64,000 nt of DNA, from the NCBI RefSeq assembly GCF_023065955.2, contig NW_026622997.1:16720001-16784000 (forward strand), in the 5' to 3' direction. Source of the stretch: Ursus arctos. Lineage: Eukaryota > Chordata > Mammalia > Carnivora > Ursidae. This document shows, one piece after another, positions 45,351-56,524 of the stretch (its first letter is position 1; every line of letters begins with the position of its first letter). A program made the position numbers and the translations under genes. The notes under the pieces were generated by a model. It searched no databases and had not been told where the DNA came from. It saw only the letters and a program-made list of their open reading frames with translations.

Positions 45351-45889
45351 TTAAAACCTAACTGGAATTTCTAACAGCTGTACAAGTAGGTCCACCACCC
45401 TGTCATTTGCATATGCTCCCATTCTAGACTCATCGCATCACCATTGCCTTTGCCGTGACCAGACTTGAATCTAGAAGAAAGCTTTCATGTCCCTTTTTTC
45501 CCCCTCATGCCACACGTTGTATCAGTGGCAAATCAGGTAAGAAGCACTTTTGTGATGTCTCTGCTTTCCCTTACCTTGTTTTTCAGGCTCACATCTTGGT
45601 TCAGGTCCTTGTGTCCTCTCTTGTGGGCTAAGCACCTGTCTGATTTTCTCCCTTCTGGTCTGTTCAACAAGCTGCGGCTAGAGCTTACCTCTTCATAAAG
45701 AATGGCTCCTTCCAAAGAATGGAAACAGTTTCCCAAGTTCAGAAACTTGCAGTGGTCCCTCCAAGTATGCGATGTCTTCTACTTTCTGACCTCAACCCAC
45801 TTATAGCTTCAATGTCCCACAGGCCAGCTAACCCAGGCAACTCCCCATCCCCTGAATATGGTCCGCCTGCACGTCCCTGTGCTCACACC
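45351..45889. other. Unassigned sequence
   Basis: Pyrimidine-rich, may be further decayed L2, but I cannot align it. Frames at 45465-45946 are not recognisable. Confidence 0.35.
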
Positions 45890-46062
45890 ACAGTCCCCAG
45901 GTGTCGTCTCATGAACTGCACATCAGCAGTGCCTGAGAACTTGTAAGAAATGCAGATTCGGGCCAACCTCAGATCTGCTGAATGAGAAACTCTGAAGGGA
46001 AGTCCCAGCAATCTGTGTTTTAATAAGCCCTTCAGGTGATTCTGATGTGTGCTAACATTTGC
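45890..46062 (+). mobile_element. MER5A-type hAT remnant
   Basis: 'aactgcacatcagcagtgcc', 'tgagaacttgtaagaaatgc', 'ctcagatctgctgaatgaga', 'aactctgaagggaagtccca', 'taagcccttcaggtgattct'. Confidence 0.75.
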
Positions 46063-47164
46063 AAACTCAAAATGCTTTTTCCTATCCTTTCTGCTAAGAT
46101 TTTCTCCCATCTTTTGAAAAATTGCTTAGATATGAGGTTTGTCTATGAGGTTGTCTCTGATTCCCTGCTCTGCTCCTATATCTACCTCTGTCTTTATCAT
46201 GCCATTTCCAAGGCACTTCCTTGTTTCCCAGTTATATGCACCTGTTGGATCACCCCTGGTAGATGTTACACTCAAGGATAAGGACCGTGTGTGTGTTTGA
46301 CTTTGTTTTATCCCTTGTCTTGGTATTTTAACATTTGCTCTATATTTTAAAAAAATAGAATTGAAAGCAATAAATAAAACTTTCCTAATTTGTGAGTGAT
46401 ATAATTCATCAAAATCTGGAAGGTTATCAGAAGCAATGAAATAGCACTTAAAATGTGGGAGAGTAGCTTTAATCTTCTAATAAAATAAATCCAGCCTTTA
46501 TTCTCACATGCCTGTTCTATTAGGAGGGACCTGTCTGATATTGTGGTATTGACTTCAGAACATTTTGACTCTGATCTCTGGGAAAAAATTCTAACACCCA
46601 ATAACAGCACAGAGACAGGAAGTGATGTTTTCAGTGTGAAGTCCATAGTGCTATTGCAGTTGGCATAATTGTTTTACCCAAAATGGTGTCTAAAAGCAAA
46701 GAAAAAGTTTTCCCAGGTAGGTATGAAATTTAAGTTTTAAAACCAATGTGTCTAAATTTACTCAATCGTCCTCCATCTGTGATTTGAACTCTTATTATTC
46801 TATTTTGTGCTGCTAATATTTATTGATTCATTTGAGTGTTATTTGGTTATAATATAAAACCAAGTCACGATGATATGCACGTATGTTTGATATAAAATAA
46901 TATTACTAGCCCAATTTTCTTAGATAGGGAACAGACTGGGAGGAGGGGTGAAGGGCAGAGAAATGGAAGGCAGAAAGAATAGGGTCTGGGTGTGTCACAC
47001 AGGTGGTGGTAACTAATCTACAATTTCAAATGTAGTCATAAAGTGCTGAAAACCTTGCTGTAATCAGTTTCATTGCTAGAGATTGGGTAAGCAATTAAAG
47101 TAGTGGTGAATTCACACTTCTAATGATTGACCAAAAAGAATTTAAGGTAATGAGTTCTAAATTA
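46063..47164. other. No recognised feature
   Basis: Unique AT-rich sequence. A 99-codon minus frame at 46347-46646 has no recognisable domain. Confidence 0.4.
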
Positions 47165-47370
47165 GGAAACTCATAGAGTGTCTACTCTATACCCAGCAGT
47201 TAGAAAATGGCACCTTAGCTCTTAAAACCTCCCAGAAGGGAGATACAACAGCTCCACCTGACAAATGAAGATGCCTATGCAGGGGAGGCTAAGGCACTTG
47301 TCCAAGGTCTACAGGCTGCACTGAGGAAATTCACCAGACTTGAGCCTAAACACCACTGGGGTCCCCTTGA
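47165..47370 (-). mobile_element. MIR SINE, minus strand
   Basis: 'gtctactctatacccagcag', 'tcttaaaacctcccagaagg', 'cacctgacaaatgaagatgc', 'ctaaggcacttgtccaaggt' and 'caccagacttgagcctaaac' are in the MIR complement order. Confidence 0.7.
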
Positions 47371-48620
47371 AAGATGAGTGTCAGTGGTGCTCAACCTTTG
47401 GGTGCTTGCAGTCCTTTTGAATTCTAGACATTTTGGCAGTTCATTTAAAGAAATACAAAGACTGGGAACAGCTCATGTCAATGCTAACCATAGTGTAGAC
47501 CCTTCTCCAATAAGCGGTGGCTCCCTGTCCATGTAAGCATCCTCAGCTCACCTGCTTTTGTTGGCAACTTACTCCCCTCTGTGCCCTGTGGATAGTGAGC
47601 AGAGCTGTGTGTGGCTCTCGCTGCACTTAGTCTCAGCTAGTCTCAGCACTCCAATGAGGGCACTTTGCTTTATTGTAGCTTGAGGTTAACTACACATTTC
47701 ACCTCTACACTTTGTGACATATCCTCTCAACTCAACCTGACAGCCATTGTGGAGTATTCAGTTATAACAAAAATAAGCTTTACACATTGCTAAAAATTTG
47801 GTAACACATGTGACAGGATTGCAACACGCGGAGGCCCCCTGGAAGATAACATCTCATATCTTTTGAATGATTACGTAGTGAAATATAAAGCCTTGGTCTA
47901 TCATATAACAGAAATTTTTAAATGATGCTAATTGGATTTTTAAAAGCCTTTTAAAAATTATGACTTCTGCCATTCATAGCAGGCTTTAATACTAGCAATT
48001 ATCTTTTAGAGAGTATTATTTCATCAAACAATGCATTTTTTTTATAAATCAGAGCTCCGTTATACATTTTCACTAGTAATCGCTGTAAATTCAATCTTTA
48101 GGATGATTAAAATATTTAGCATCCATCAAAATCCCTGGGAAAAAATTACTGTCCTTAAAAAACATAGCCAGGAGGACATATATTTTCAGAATCTTGAATT
48201 TGTTTGCATGATAACTGCAATTACAAATCTGGAGTTTTTAATCTAGCAATCAGATGACAAGATGAGCAATTACCATTCCATGCTTAACTATTTTTATGAT
48301 GACTTTTTTCCCCAAAGCAGCTGTTGTAGTTAAAAACGCAAAGATTCTTATTTTTTCTTCCCGTGCTACAGTATTTTGGCAAACAAATCTCTGTTTCCCA
48401 AAACATAAAGAGTCTGACTCTGAAAGATGATGTAACACATGTGTGCTTTCATAGATTTTCCAGTGCTTAATAATCTTGTAGATATGGGCTTTTTTTTTTT
48501 TTTTTAACCTCACAGAATGCTTAGTACAGATTGGCTACCCAATGAGTAGTTCATGAATGGACGAGTGAATGAATAATATTTGGATTATTTAACTGTATCT
48601 TCTAAAAGTGGTGTGTTCTT
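47371..48620. other. Unique AT-rich sequence
   Basis: 47930-48245 is a long AT-rich block with ATTA and TTTGCATGA words but no repeat family that I recognise. A T15 run lies at about 48491. Confidence 0.4.
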
Positions 48621-48623
48621 CTT

Positions 48624-48681
<58 letters not shown>
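48624..48681 (+). repeat. Compound (TG)n(AG)n microsatellite
   Basis: About 10 TG units switch directly to about 18 AG units without interruption. Confidence 0.97.
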
Positions 48682-48683
<2 letters not shown>

Positions 48684-49039
48684 CAGCTGGAAAAGAAAAC
48701 CCAAAATATTTATTGACACTATTTTCTTTTCTTCCTTCACTGGCTGATGACATTAAAGAGGTAGATAACGTTCTCTGGAGAATTCCAAATAAGAGACGCA
48801 AGTGTGCATTAGAGAGTTAGAGTCGCAGTATTAATTACTATGTCAACTCAATGAGATACAAAGGAATGAGAAAGATAGGATGATGGAGAGATAAATAGAT
48901 AAGTACCACTGATCAATGCTGATTTCAGATATTTTAGTTCCCTAGCAGACTGTTTTGGTTAGAACAGAGACGTGCAAAATCTTTACAAAGAGCCGGCGTA
49001 ATCTCTGATCAAAAATCTCACACCAACTCAGTCTTAGTG
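48682..49039. other. No recognised feature
   Basis: Unique sequence between the microsatellite and the L2. Confidence 0.45.
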
Positions 49040-49310
49040 AATCCATCTAAAAAGATGCACCTTTACAAGGCCTTCACTATTCCTCACAGGCATTGCTGTG
49101 GCTTCCCTGTCACGGTGTCTTAACCCTTACTTGCATCCTTCCTAGTACTTGTTATGCTGACCTCTCCCCAGATATTTACGTAGATGTTTTCTCAATAGCC
49201 TTGTTGTGTTTCACCTTAATCGGTGAAACCATGTTTTAACCATCTTTGCACCTGCTGTGTCTGGCATAATGTTTTTGTCCAATGAAGTCTGTTGAATTTG
49301 ACTGGGGGAG
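49040..49310 (+). mobile_element. L2 3' end, diverged, plus strand
   Basis: 'tacaaggccttcactattcc', 'catccttcctagtacttgtt', 'aaccatctttgcacctgctg', 'tgtctggcataatg' and 'aatgaagtctgttgaa' are in L2 order. Confidence 0.5.
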
Positions 49311-49819
49311 GGTAAATGTATAACACACTCATACCTCAGCTGCTATTAAGTTAAGGAGATTTACAGTTTAAAAGTATAATCCGCAGGGATTGAGAATTTT
49401 CCATTTAAGCTGCGGGACTGTTTCCATAATTTTAATAGGTTTGGTTTTAATGTATATACCAGGTGATATTGGAAACAGGCATCAGAGCGTAGAACTCGGT
49501 CATTCCTGTTTGTAGGAACTTTTCCTTAGTTTCTCTGTGACATCTCAAAGTAGAGCTCAGTAGCAAGTCCTGACCCATCTAATGAGTCAACATATTCATG
49601 ACAAGCAGGTAACTTTTTCCATTATAACTTCGTGTGCAAAAAAAGTATTTTGCCACCCACATAGTTCCAAATATGACATTAATATGATTCATTGTAGTCA
49701 CATGTGCAGAAACTAGTTTCTTGAGAGCAGTTACTAACCTATACAACAGAATTCTTCATCGGTCTCTGAAATCTTAGTACCATTATTCAGTCCTGGGGCA
49801 CATTTAAAAATATACTTTC
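49311..49819. other. No recognised feature
   Basis: Unique AT-rich sequence. Confidence 0.45.
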
Positions 49820-50015
49820 AGGGGCGCATGGGTGGCTCAGTTAGTTGGTTGAGTGTCCAACTCTTGGTTTTGGCTCAGGCCTTGATCTCATGGCTCGTGA
49901 GATCCAGCCCCGTGTAGGGCTCTGCGCTCAGCAGGGAATCTACTTGAGATTCTCTCTCTCTGCCCCTCCCCTCACTTTCTCTCCCTCTCTCTCTCTAAAA
50001 TAAATAAATAAATCA
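49820..50015 (+). mobile_element. Can-SINE, plus strand, with AT-rich tail
   Basis: 'ggggcgcatgggtggctcag', 'tgtccaactcttggttttgg', 'gggctctgcgctcagcaggg', CT tract, 'ctaaaataaataaataaatc'. The tail runs into about 60 bp of TATA/AATA repeats to 50075. TSD uncertain ('aaaaatata' both sides). Confidence 0.93.
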
Positions 50016-50370
50016 TCTATATATAATAAAAATATATCAATATATAAAATAAATAAATCAAATATCTCTATATATTTTTTCAAATTTTAAAATATTGGTG
50101 GAAATTAAATTTTCTTATCATTTCAGGAGAGCTATTCATCAGTACCCATCAAAAGTAATCGCATTTAATTTGTTTCAGCAATTCTGCTCATACAAATTTA
50201 TCTTGACATAGCAATCATGTAGGTGCCAAAAGATGTGGCTATAAAATTCATGAAATGAGGGTTATCAAAACAGTAAAAATTAGAGACCACCATGATATAC
50301 AAGAATCATGGTTAAGCTACATAAAACTGGTACAATGGAATACAAGGAAGGTATTTTAAATGACATAGAA

Positions 50371-50600
50371 GGGGCGCCTGGGTGGCACAGCGGTTAAGCG
50401 TCTGCCTTCGGCTCAGGGCGTGATCCCGGCGTTGTGGGATCGAGCCCCACATCAGGCTCCTCTGCTGTGAGCCTGCTTCTTCCTCTCCCACTCCCCCTGC
50501 TTGTGTTCCCTCTCTCACTGGCTGTCTCTCTCTCTGTCAAAGAAACAAATAAAATCTTTAAAAATAATAATAATAATAATAAATAAATAAATAAATAAAT
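50371..50600 (+). mobile_element. Can-SINE, young subtype, plus strand
   Basis: 'ggggcgcctgggtggcacag', 'cggttaagcgtctgccttcg', 'gctcagggcgtgatcccggc', the young CT tract and a tail expanded into (TAA)n and (AAAT)n. The 13-bp TSD 'aaatgacatagaa' at 50358-50370 matches 50601-50613 with one mismatch. Its antisense frame extends 136 codons. Confidence 0.97.
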
Positions 50601-50613
50601 AAATAACATAGAA

Positions 50614-53049
50614 ATCTTTTCATGAGTTATGATAGAGGTTACAACATCAGGTGGCATGTACAACCCCTTTTTGAAAAGTAATACCGATGAGAAAAAGGTA
50701 TTATTTATCAATATTGCTGCCTCACCTTTAGTTAAAAGAAGGGTCATGATTTCTACTATCTTATTTGTAGCTTTACGTATTTTCGGACTTTCTGTAGTGA
50801 ACACAGATTGCTTTAGCAGTAAGGAAAATAAAAGCTATCCTTGATATTTACACAGATTCTTTCATACGGCATTAATAAAAGCCAATCCCCTTGTGTAGGA
50901 ATAGCAGGTACTCTACACCCAAGAGACCCCACTCACCAATCTCAGCACTTTGCCCTAAGCAACCCTGATGGAACCTCATTTTTTCTCAGCACTGGGCTCT
51001 TGATTACCCATTAATCCAAGCTAGTGTGAGACACGAAACCTGTTCTCCAATTCTACTCTATCAAAAGAAAACAAACAAAACTCTCTCCCCTGGGACAGAG
51101 ATTCTCTTGTTGCATTCTGGTGTTTTATATAATAGTGCTTTAATTTCTCCCCTCGAAAAAATTTATCTTTCCTTCCAAAGAAGTAGTGTAGATTAATAAA
51201 GGGGTAGATGTGAGGCCAGATGTCTTTCTTGGAGAAAAGGAAATAATTCTTTAACTAAGCCTCATAGTTCAATTGTTCTTACCAGATCAGATACAGATGG
51301 AAAGGCCTATGGATTAGAACTTTCCTTTCATCCCCACCCCCCAAAAAAAGGTATATCAAACTTTATCTTTTTTGGATAGCAAATCATATGATTTGAATAT
51401 TATTCCAACCAATGATTAGAACAATAAATATATCTTAACATAATTCTTATCTTCTTGGTATTAAAGTCCAAGGCCCCACCCTTGTAAGGAAAGTGATGTA
51501 GGACCCTAATACTAGAGGATGGAAATATAAATAAATGAACTGAGTTTACTGAAAACCTGTATTGAGGCAGCCCACCTCCATTGCCTGGCTGGTCATCTTT
51601 GCTTGTCAAGAAGTCTCTTATATGTAGTACATTCATTTTGGGTGGGTATGGGACAGAACAAATCAAGTGAATTCTGTCTGGGTTAAAAATGAAATAGTTC
51701 CTCAGATTATTTCTCTCTTCATAAGGTACACTCATTTCAAAATCTGCATTGTTTTAAACTCATTTTTTTCTCACTAGTAATTAATTGAAAGGGGGGACAA
51801 AATTGCTCCCTATTTTATGACAATTTAGCGTTGTCCTTGTGTCTCCTTTCCTCCCCCAAATCATTCATATTCCTCTTCCTTAAGATGCTACCTTTTTCTT
51901 ATTCCCAGGCATTTATAAAAATGATCTCAATGTTTCACACAAGATTTGCATGAAGCGCCTTTGGTTTTCAAGAAACGGAGATGCACTTGGGTTTCTTGTA
52001 GAAAATCCCTGAGAGGTATTAGCCGCTGTAGAACTGGACGGCTGTTCCCTCTGTCAGGAAGTGACAGTGGCTTGCGTTCCAGCGTCTTCTCTGTAGTGAC
52101 CCCAGAGCAACCGCCCGGACGTGCGCTGCTCACACCTCAGTGTTCTCGGCCCCACTTCTCTCACTAAGTGTGCTCTTCCTCTTCTACCACCGAGGACATC
52201 TTTGCTTCCCCCCTCCCCTGTCAGGGCTTCTGCTTCCTTCTCTCCCCATGCTTCTTTGCTCCTGTTCTGCTCTATTATGTATCACTTCTCTGTGTGTCCC
52301 ATTCACACTCCTCAAGAAAGAGCATGCTGGGCCATCAGTCACCCCCTAGTAGCAGGTAAAGAACCGACGGAAGCAGCAGGCTTCTTAGGCTGCTGCCCAG
52401 ACTATAAATGGCTGCTTTTGGTCACTTGTCCATCCTCCTGCCTATCAGATGTGTCTCTGCCCCAGAAACCCCTTGGAATTGGCCACAGATTCAGCAAGTG
52501 CTTCCTCCATCACATGTCTGGTAGATCAGTTTCCTAAATTATTCTTTGAGCTGCAAGGTGGTGTGTGGCATTTAACGTAATAGGAAGAGGCCTCATTCCT
52601 TGTTTTCCTGTCATTCGGAGATTACATACGGGGGTTTCAGAAATCGTAAGAGGAAGGAAATGTCATAGTTTGAGAAAACGCTGAAAAATGTCGTGGATTT
52701 CAATTTGCCTAGTCACATGAAACTTCAGAATAAATGCAACACAAGACCCGGCCCCGAGTGTATTTAAAATCATTACACAAAGTGCATCCTTGATTATATA
52801 AGGTTATGCTGGAGAATATTGTCTCATTACTGAAAAGAACTGGTAGGTTTTAATCATTTGACTTGTTAAAAATTTATGTGTGTGGTTTTTCTTTTCTTTT
52901 TCTTTTGTGACAAGAAACATTCTCTCGACATGGGTGGTGGTTACAAGGGTATATACAAATGGAAAAAAAAGTCCTTGAGCTGGACACTTAAGGTTAGTGT
53001 ACTTGATGCATTTTATTTGATGTATACTTGACATTTGCTATCCTTCCAT
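50614..53049. other. No recognised feature, 2.4 kb
   Basis: Unique sequence. 52020-52540 is GC-richer and holds the longest frame of the window (138 codons, 52121-52537) overlapping two others. Its Ser/Leu/Pro-rich translation has no motif I recognise. Confidence 0.4.
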
Positions 53050-53364
53050 TTGAAGGACATTGCATGATTTCCTTCCTCCCCATCCCCATCTTGGCCAGAT
53101 CTTCTCCAGCTTGAGGCTCTAGCCTAAACAGGCCCTACGCTGCTCTCTCTTCTTTCCCTGATGTTCTACCCCATATCAGTCACCTCTTCTGAAGTAGTTC
53201 TGGTCTGCTTCTCTCTTCAGCAGGTATGCTTACTTCAAAAACTCGTGTCTGTCTCTTACTGCCTACTTACCAGTACACTTCCTGAAAGCAGGCATCATCT
53301 TTTATTTTGCCTTTATGTCTCCATGGCAACCAGCACAGGACTCAGCTCATAGTAGGATTTCATT
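53050..53364 (+). mobile_element. L2 3' region, plus strand
   Basis: 'ctgcttctctcttcagcagg', 'cctgaaagcaggcatcatct', 'tttatgtctccatggcaacc', 'aggactcagctcatagtagg' fit the L2 3' end. It includes an X-box-like 'tctccatggcaac'. Confidence 0.5.
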
Positions 53365-53379
53365 AAGGACGTGACTCCA

Positions 53380-53592
53380 AGGGGGGGCACGTGGGTGGCT
53401 CAGTCAGTGAAGCGTCTGCCTTTGGCTCTGCTCATGATCTCGGGGTCCTGGGATCAAACACCACCTCAGGCTCCCTGCTCAGTAGGGAGTCTGCTTCTCT
53501 CTCTCACTCTGCCCCTCCCCCCTGTCCCTGCTCCTGCTCTTTCTCTCTCCCTCTCTCAAATAAATAAGATCTTTAAAAAAAAAAAAAAAAAA
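53380..53592 (+). mobile_element. Can-SINE, plus strand
   Basis: 'cacgtgggtggctcagtcag', 'gcgtctgcctttggctctgc', 'catgatctcggggtcctggg', CT tract, 'ctcaaataaataagatcttt', A19-type tail. The 15-bp TSD 'aaggac.tgactcca' lies at 53365-53379 and 53593-53607 (one mismatch). Confidence 0.96.
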
Positions 53593-53724
53593 AAGGACAT
53601 GACTCCAGGAATGTCAGAAATGCCAGGAACCATACAGACCCATGGTCGTTTATTCTTTCTGAAAGAAATAGCCAATGCATAGGGTGTGTGTAGAGAAAGA
53701 CAAACCAGCACGAATTTTTTTCTT

Positions 53725-54085
53725 ATTAAGTGTACTGATGTGAAGTGTATAGACATGAGATAAAATTAACCATTTTTAAAGTCTACAATTCAGTGGCATT
53801 TAGTACCTTCACAGTATTGTGCACCTATCACCTCTATCTGGTTCCCACACATTTTCATTGGCCCAAAAGAAAACCCTGTACCCATTAAGCAGGCTCCTCT
53901 CCTTCTTCCCCATCCCCGGCTCCTGGCAACCGCTAATCTGTTTCTGTCTCCATGGATTCGCCTGTTCTGGACATTTCACATAAATGGAATTATACAATAT
54001 GTGGCCTTTTGTGTCCGGCTTCTTTCATTTAGCATAATGGTTTCAAGGTTCATCCACAAGATATCATGTATCAGGGCTTCATTGC
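53725..54085 (-). mobile_element. Old L1 3' end, minus strand
   Basis: 'aattaaccatttttaaagtc', 'tacaattcagtggcatttag', 'cacagtattgtgcacctatc', 'tcctggcaaccgctaatctg' and 'ataaatggaattatacaata' are the complement of an old mammalian L1 3' UTR. Confidence 0.85.
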
Positions 54086-54104
54086 TTTGCATGGCTCAAG
54101 TACT

Positions 54105-54350
54105 AACGTTTTTGAGCACAAACAAAGCAGCAGATACTATGCCAGCTACTTTCCATATGTAACCCCACGTAGTCCCCTGTAGCAGCCCTGAGAAATATAA
54201 ATAGCATTATCCTTATTTTACAGATCTGAATACCAAGGTTCAAAGAAGTGAAGTCTCTAGCCCGACTTTGGAAAGCAAGCCAACCAGCTCACCTGTTCTG
54301 AGATCCACATTCCTGACCCAAGGTGTAACGTTACTGCACTACACCCAGGT
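54105..54350 (-). mobile_element. MIR SINE, near full length, minus strand
   Basis: 'gatactatgccagctacttt', 'ccttattttacagatctgaa', 'taccaaggttcaaagaagtg', 'gaagtctctagcccgacttt' and 'ctgttctgagatccacattc' are in the MIR complement order. Confidence 0.75.
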
Positions 54351-54994
54351 GTCTCTCGTGTTAGGATCCTTACTTCACATCTGGGTCTGTCTGTGCATTC
54401 CCTGCTGACATATTAGTGACACTGCCTGACATTTCAGAGCGGGCCAGACAGACCCTTGTCTATGATCTCCCTTGTTTGAAATCACCTGCTAGTTCTCAAT
54501 ATAGATGCTAAAAACTTTACAGAAATGTCCATTGCTCTCCAGTGCTGGATAAAGTTTCAGCCAATTGAAACCTGAAAACAATTTTCCCTCCTCGCCTGGC
54601 GATCACCAGAGAAGGAGGTCTCTTCAAGCTTTGTTTCAACTGTTGAAAAGAGGGGGTGATTTGAATATGCATGAACATCACCGACGCAGCAACAGCAGAG
54701 GTGGATTTTAATAATTAATTCATTAGGCCAATTTATTTCTCTAATTGGTTGTGAAGCTTTGTCAACTAGGAGATAGTAAAAACAATTAAAAATTTTTAAA
54801 AATTGAAAACTTAGTGGAGTTTGGGTATTAACGATGCACAGAGAGATGAAAACAGACAGGAGCCCTAATTATTTCTCAAATAAGTGTTTAAATATTTACA
54901 AATTGCATTTCAGTGAAACCCGTTTTTATTTTTATAGACGTGTGCTGTCTCCATTTGGGCTGGGATATTGGTTCCAAACACAAGTCCTGAAGGC
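54351..54994. other. Unique sequence with an AT-rich homeodomain-word block
   Basis: 54655-54800 is listed in findings as a possible conserved noncoding element. The rest is unrecognised. Confidence 0.4.
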
Positions 54995-55165
54995 CCTTTC
55001 ACAGTTGAAGGGGAGCATTCTTAACCTTGGGTTCACAAACCACACCAAGGAGCCTGGTAACACCTTGAAATTATCTGGAAAAATGTTCTGTGTATGCATT
55101 TTTGTGAGATGGGAACACAGAGCCTTTTGTCAGATTCTTGGTCTAGGAAACACTACTTCACAGCT
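54995..55165 (+). mobile_element. Possible MER-type DNA transposon scrap
   Basis: 'cattcttaaccttgggttca' and 'gtgtatgcatttttgtgaga' with 'gccttttgtcagattcttg' resemble a mammalian hAT-type repeat. I cannot name the family. Confidence 0.35.
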
Positions 55166-55474
55166 TTCTCCCTGACCCTCTGAAGCGGCGGCCAACCACA
55201 GTCTGACAGTGTGGGGCCCTAACTTTCCCTGCGATGGGAAGAGGGGCTTCCAATCATCCCAAGGACCCTGAGGCCAGCTGGCCCCTTAGCAGAGACTTGG
55301 AGTCTCCCTCTACACCTTCCACCTGTCCCTCTCTAACTAGTAAACCAAACCAAACCAACCAACCAGGTAAGAGACTGCAGCAAACACAGGGGCCCGCTAG
55401 GTGAAGGCTAACACTGGAAGCAGTCAGCGACGGAGAGAGTTTTCTGGAGGTGCAGAAAACAAGAATGGGCAGAG
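55166..55474. other. No recognised feature
   Basis: Moderate-GC unique sequence with a short CCAA/CCAAC repeat at 55345-55368. Confidence 0.45.
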
Positions 55475-55855
55475 CTTTGCAACTCAAACTGTGGTCCACA
55501 CACCAGCAGCAGCATCCCCTGGGGAACTTGTTAGAAACAGAGACTCTCAGGCCCCACCCAGACCAACTGGATCACAATCTGCATTTTTTTTTTTAAAGAT
55601 TTTATTTATTTATTCGACAGAGATAGAGACAGCCAGTGAGAGAGGGAAAACAAGCAGGGGGAGTGGGAGAGGAAGAAGCAGGCTCATAGCGGAGGAGCCT
55701 GATGTGGGGCTCGATCCCATAACGCCAGGATCACGCCCTGAGCCGAAGGCAGACGCTTAACCGCTGTGCCACCCAGGTGCCCCCACAATCTGCATTTTCA
55801 ACTGATTGCTCAGGGATTTCTAGACCCAGTAGAGTTTGAGAAACACTGGTCAGGC
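55475..55855 (+). mobile_element. MER5A-type hAT remnant split by a SINE
   Basis: Left part: 'ctcaaactgtggtccacaca', 'tcccctggggaacttgttag', 'aggccccacccagaccaact'. Right part after the SINE: 'acaatctgcattttcaactg' and 'gagtttgagaaacactgg'. Two halves of one element, 113 and about 57 bp. Confidence 0.8.
55588..55783 (-). mobile_element. Can-SINE, young subtype, minus strand, inside MER5A
   Basis: 'aaagattttatttatttatt', 'agacagccagtgagagaggg', 'gaggaagaagcaggctcata', 'gatcacgccctgagccgaag', 'ccacccaggtgccccc'. Perfect 15-bp TSD 'cacaatctgcatttt' at 55573-55587 and 55784-55798. The antisense frame is open through the whole element. Confidence 0.97.
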
Positions 55856-56108
55856 TGGTGCGGTGATCTGGACACCATTCTCCGTTCTCAGCGTGCCTCC
55901 CTCTTCTTCATGCCCCGTAGGAAGCCACATCCTCCTCCGTCACCGCCCTGACTCTAGCTCCTCCAGGTCACGTGGGATTCCTGTTGTTCCCTGATGTCAG
56001 TTAAGGATGGGGCTGTTTCTCATGCCGGTGCTGTCCCCTCCAGCCTCTGTCTGGTGCACAAAGCCCTGTGGCTGCCCTCTCTTGATGGTGCTGTGATAAG
56101 AAGAGAGA
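55856..56108. other. Unique sequence
   Basis: Moderate-GC unique sequence. Frames here are not recognisable. Confidence 0.45.
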
Positions 56109-56353
56109 AAAGGGGCGCCTGGGTGGCTCAGTTGGTGAAGTGTCCTACTCTTGATTTCAGCTCAGGTCATGATCTTAGGGTCATGAGATTGAGCCCCACG
56201 TTGGGCTACATGCTGGGCGTGAAGCCTGTTTAAGATTCTCTCTCTCCCTCTGCCCTCCCTCTGCTCAGTGCGCATGCGTGGTCTCTGTTTCTCTCAAAAA
56301 AAAAAACAAAACCAAATAAATAAAAATACTAAATAAATAAATAAAAGAAGAGG
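56109..56353 (+). mobile_element. Can-SINE, plus strand
   Basis: 'aaggggcgcctgggtggctc', 'ctactcttgatttcagctca', 'aggtcatgatcttagggtca', CT tract, A run, then AAAT-rich tail. The 11-bp TSD 'aagaagagaga' lies at 56098-56108 and 56354-56364. Confidence 0.95.
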
Positions 56354-56369
56354 AAGAAGAGAGACAGGA

Positions 56370-56515
56370 ATCAGAAGATTCAGTTCTCCAATCACTTCTC
56401 CATGGGCCATATAGCCATGAGCAGGTCATGGCCTCTTGGGCCTTGTTTCCTCATCTTCAAGCTTCATGGGGTTGTAGTAAGGATCAAAGATACTGAAAAG
56501 TACTTTGTGCCTGGT
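56370..56515 (+). mobile_element. MIR SINE fragment
   Basis: 'agccatgagcaggtcatggc', 'ttgtttcctcatcttcaag', 'ggggttgtagtaaggatcaa', 'aaaagtactttgtgcctg'. Confidence 0.7.
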
Positions 56516-56524
56516 TCCCAAACT

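Noticed and set aside
52121..52537. 138-codon open frame, the longest in the window
   Set aside because: No motif, low-complexity Ser/Leu/Pro-rich, overlaps other frames. At this window size and composition a few frames of this length are expected by chance.
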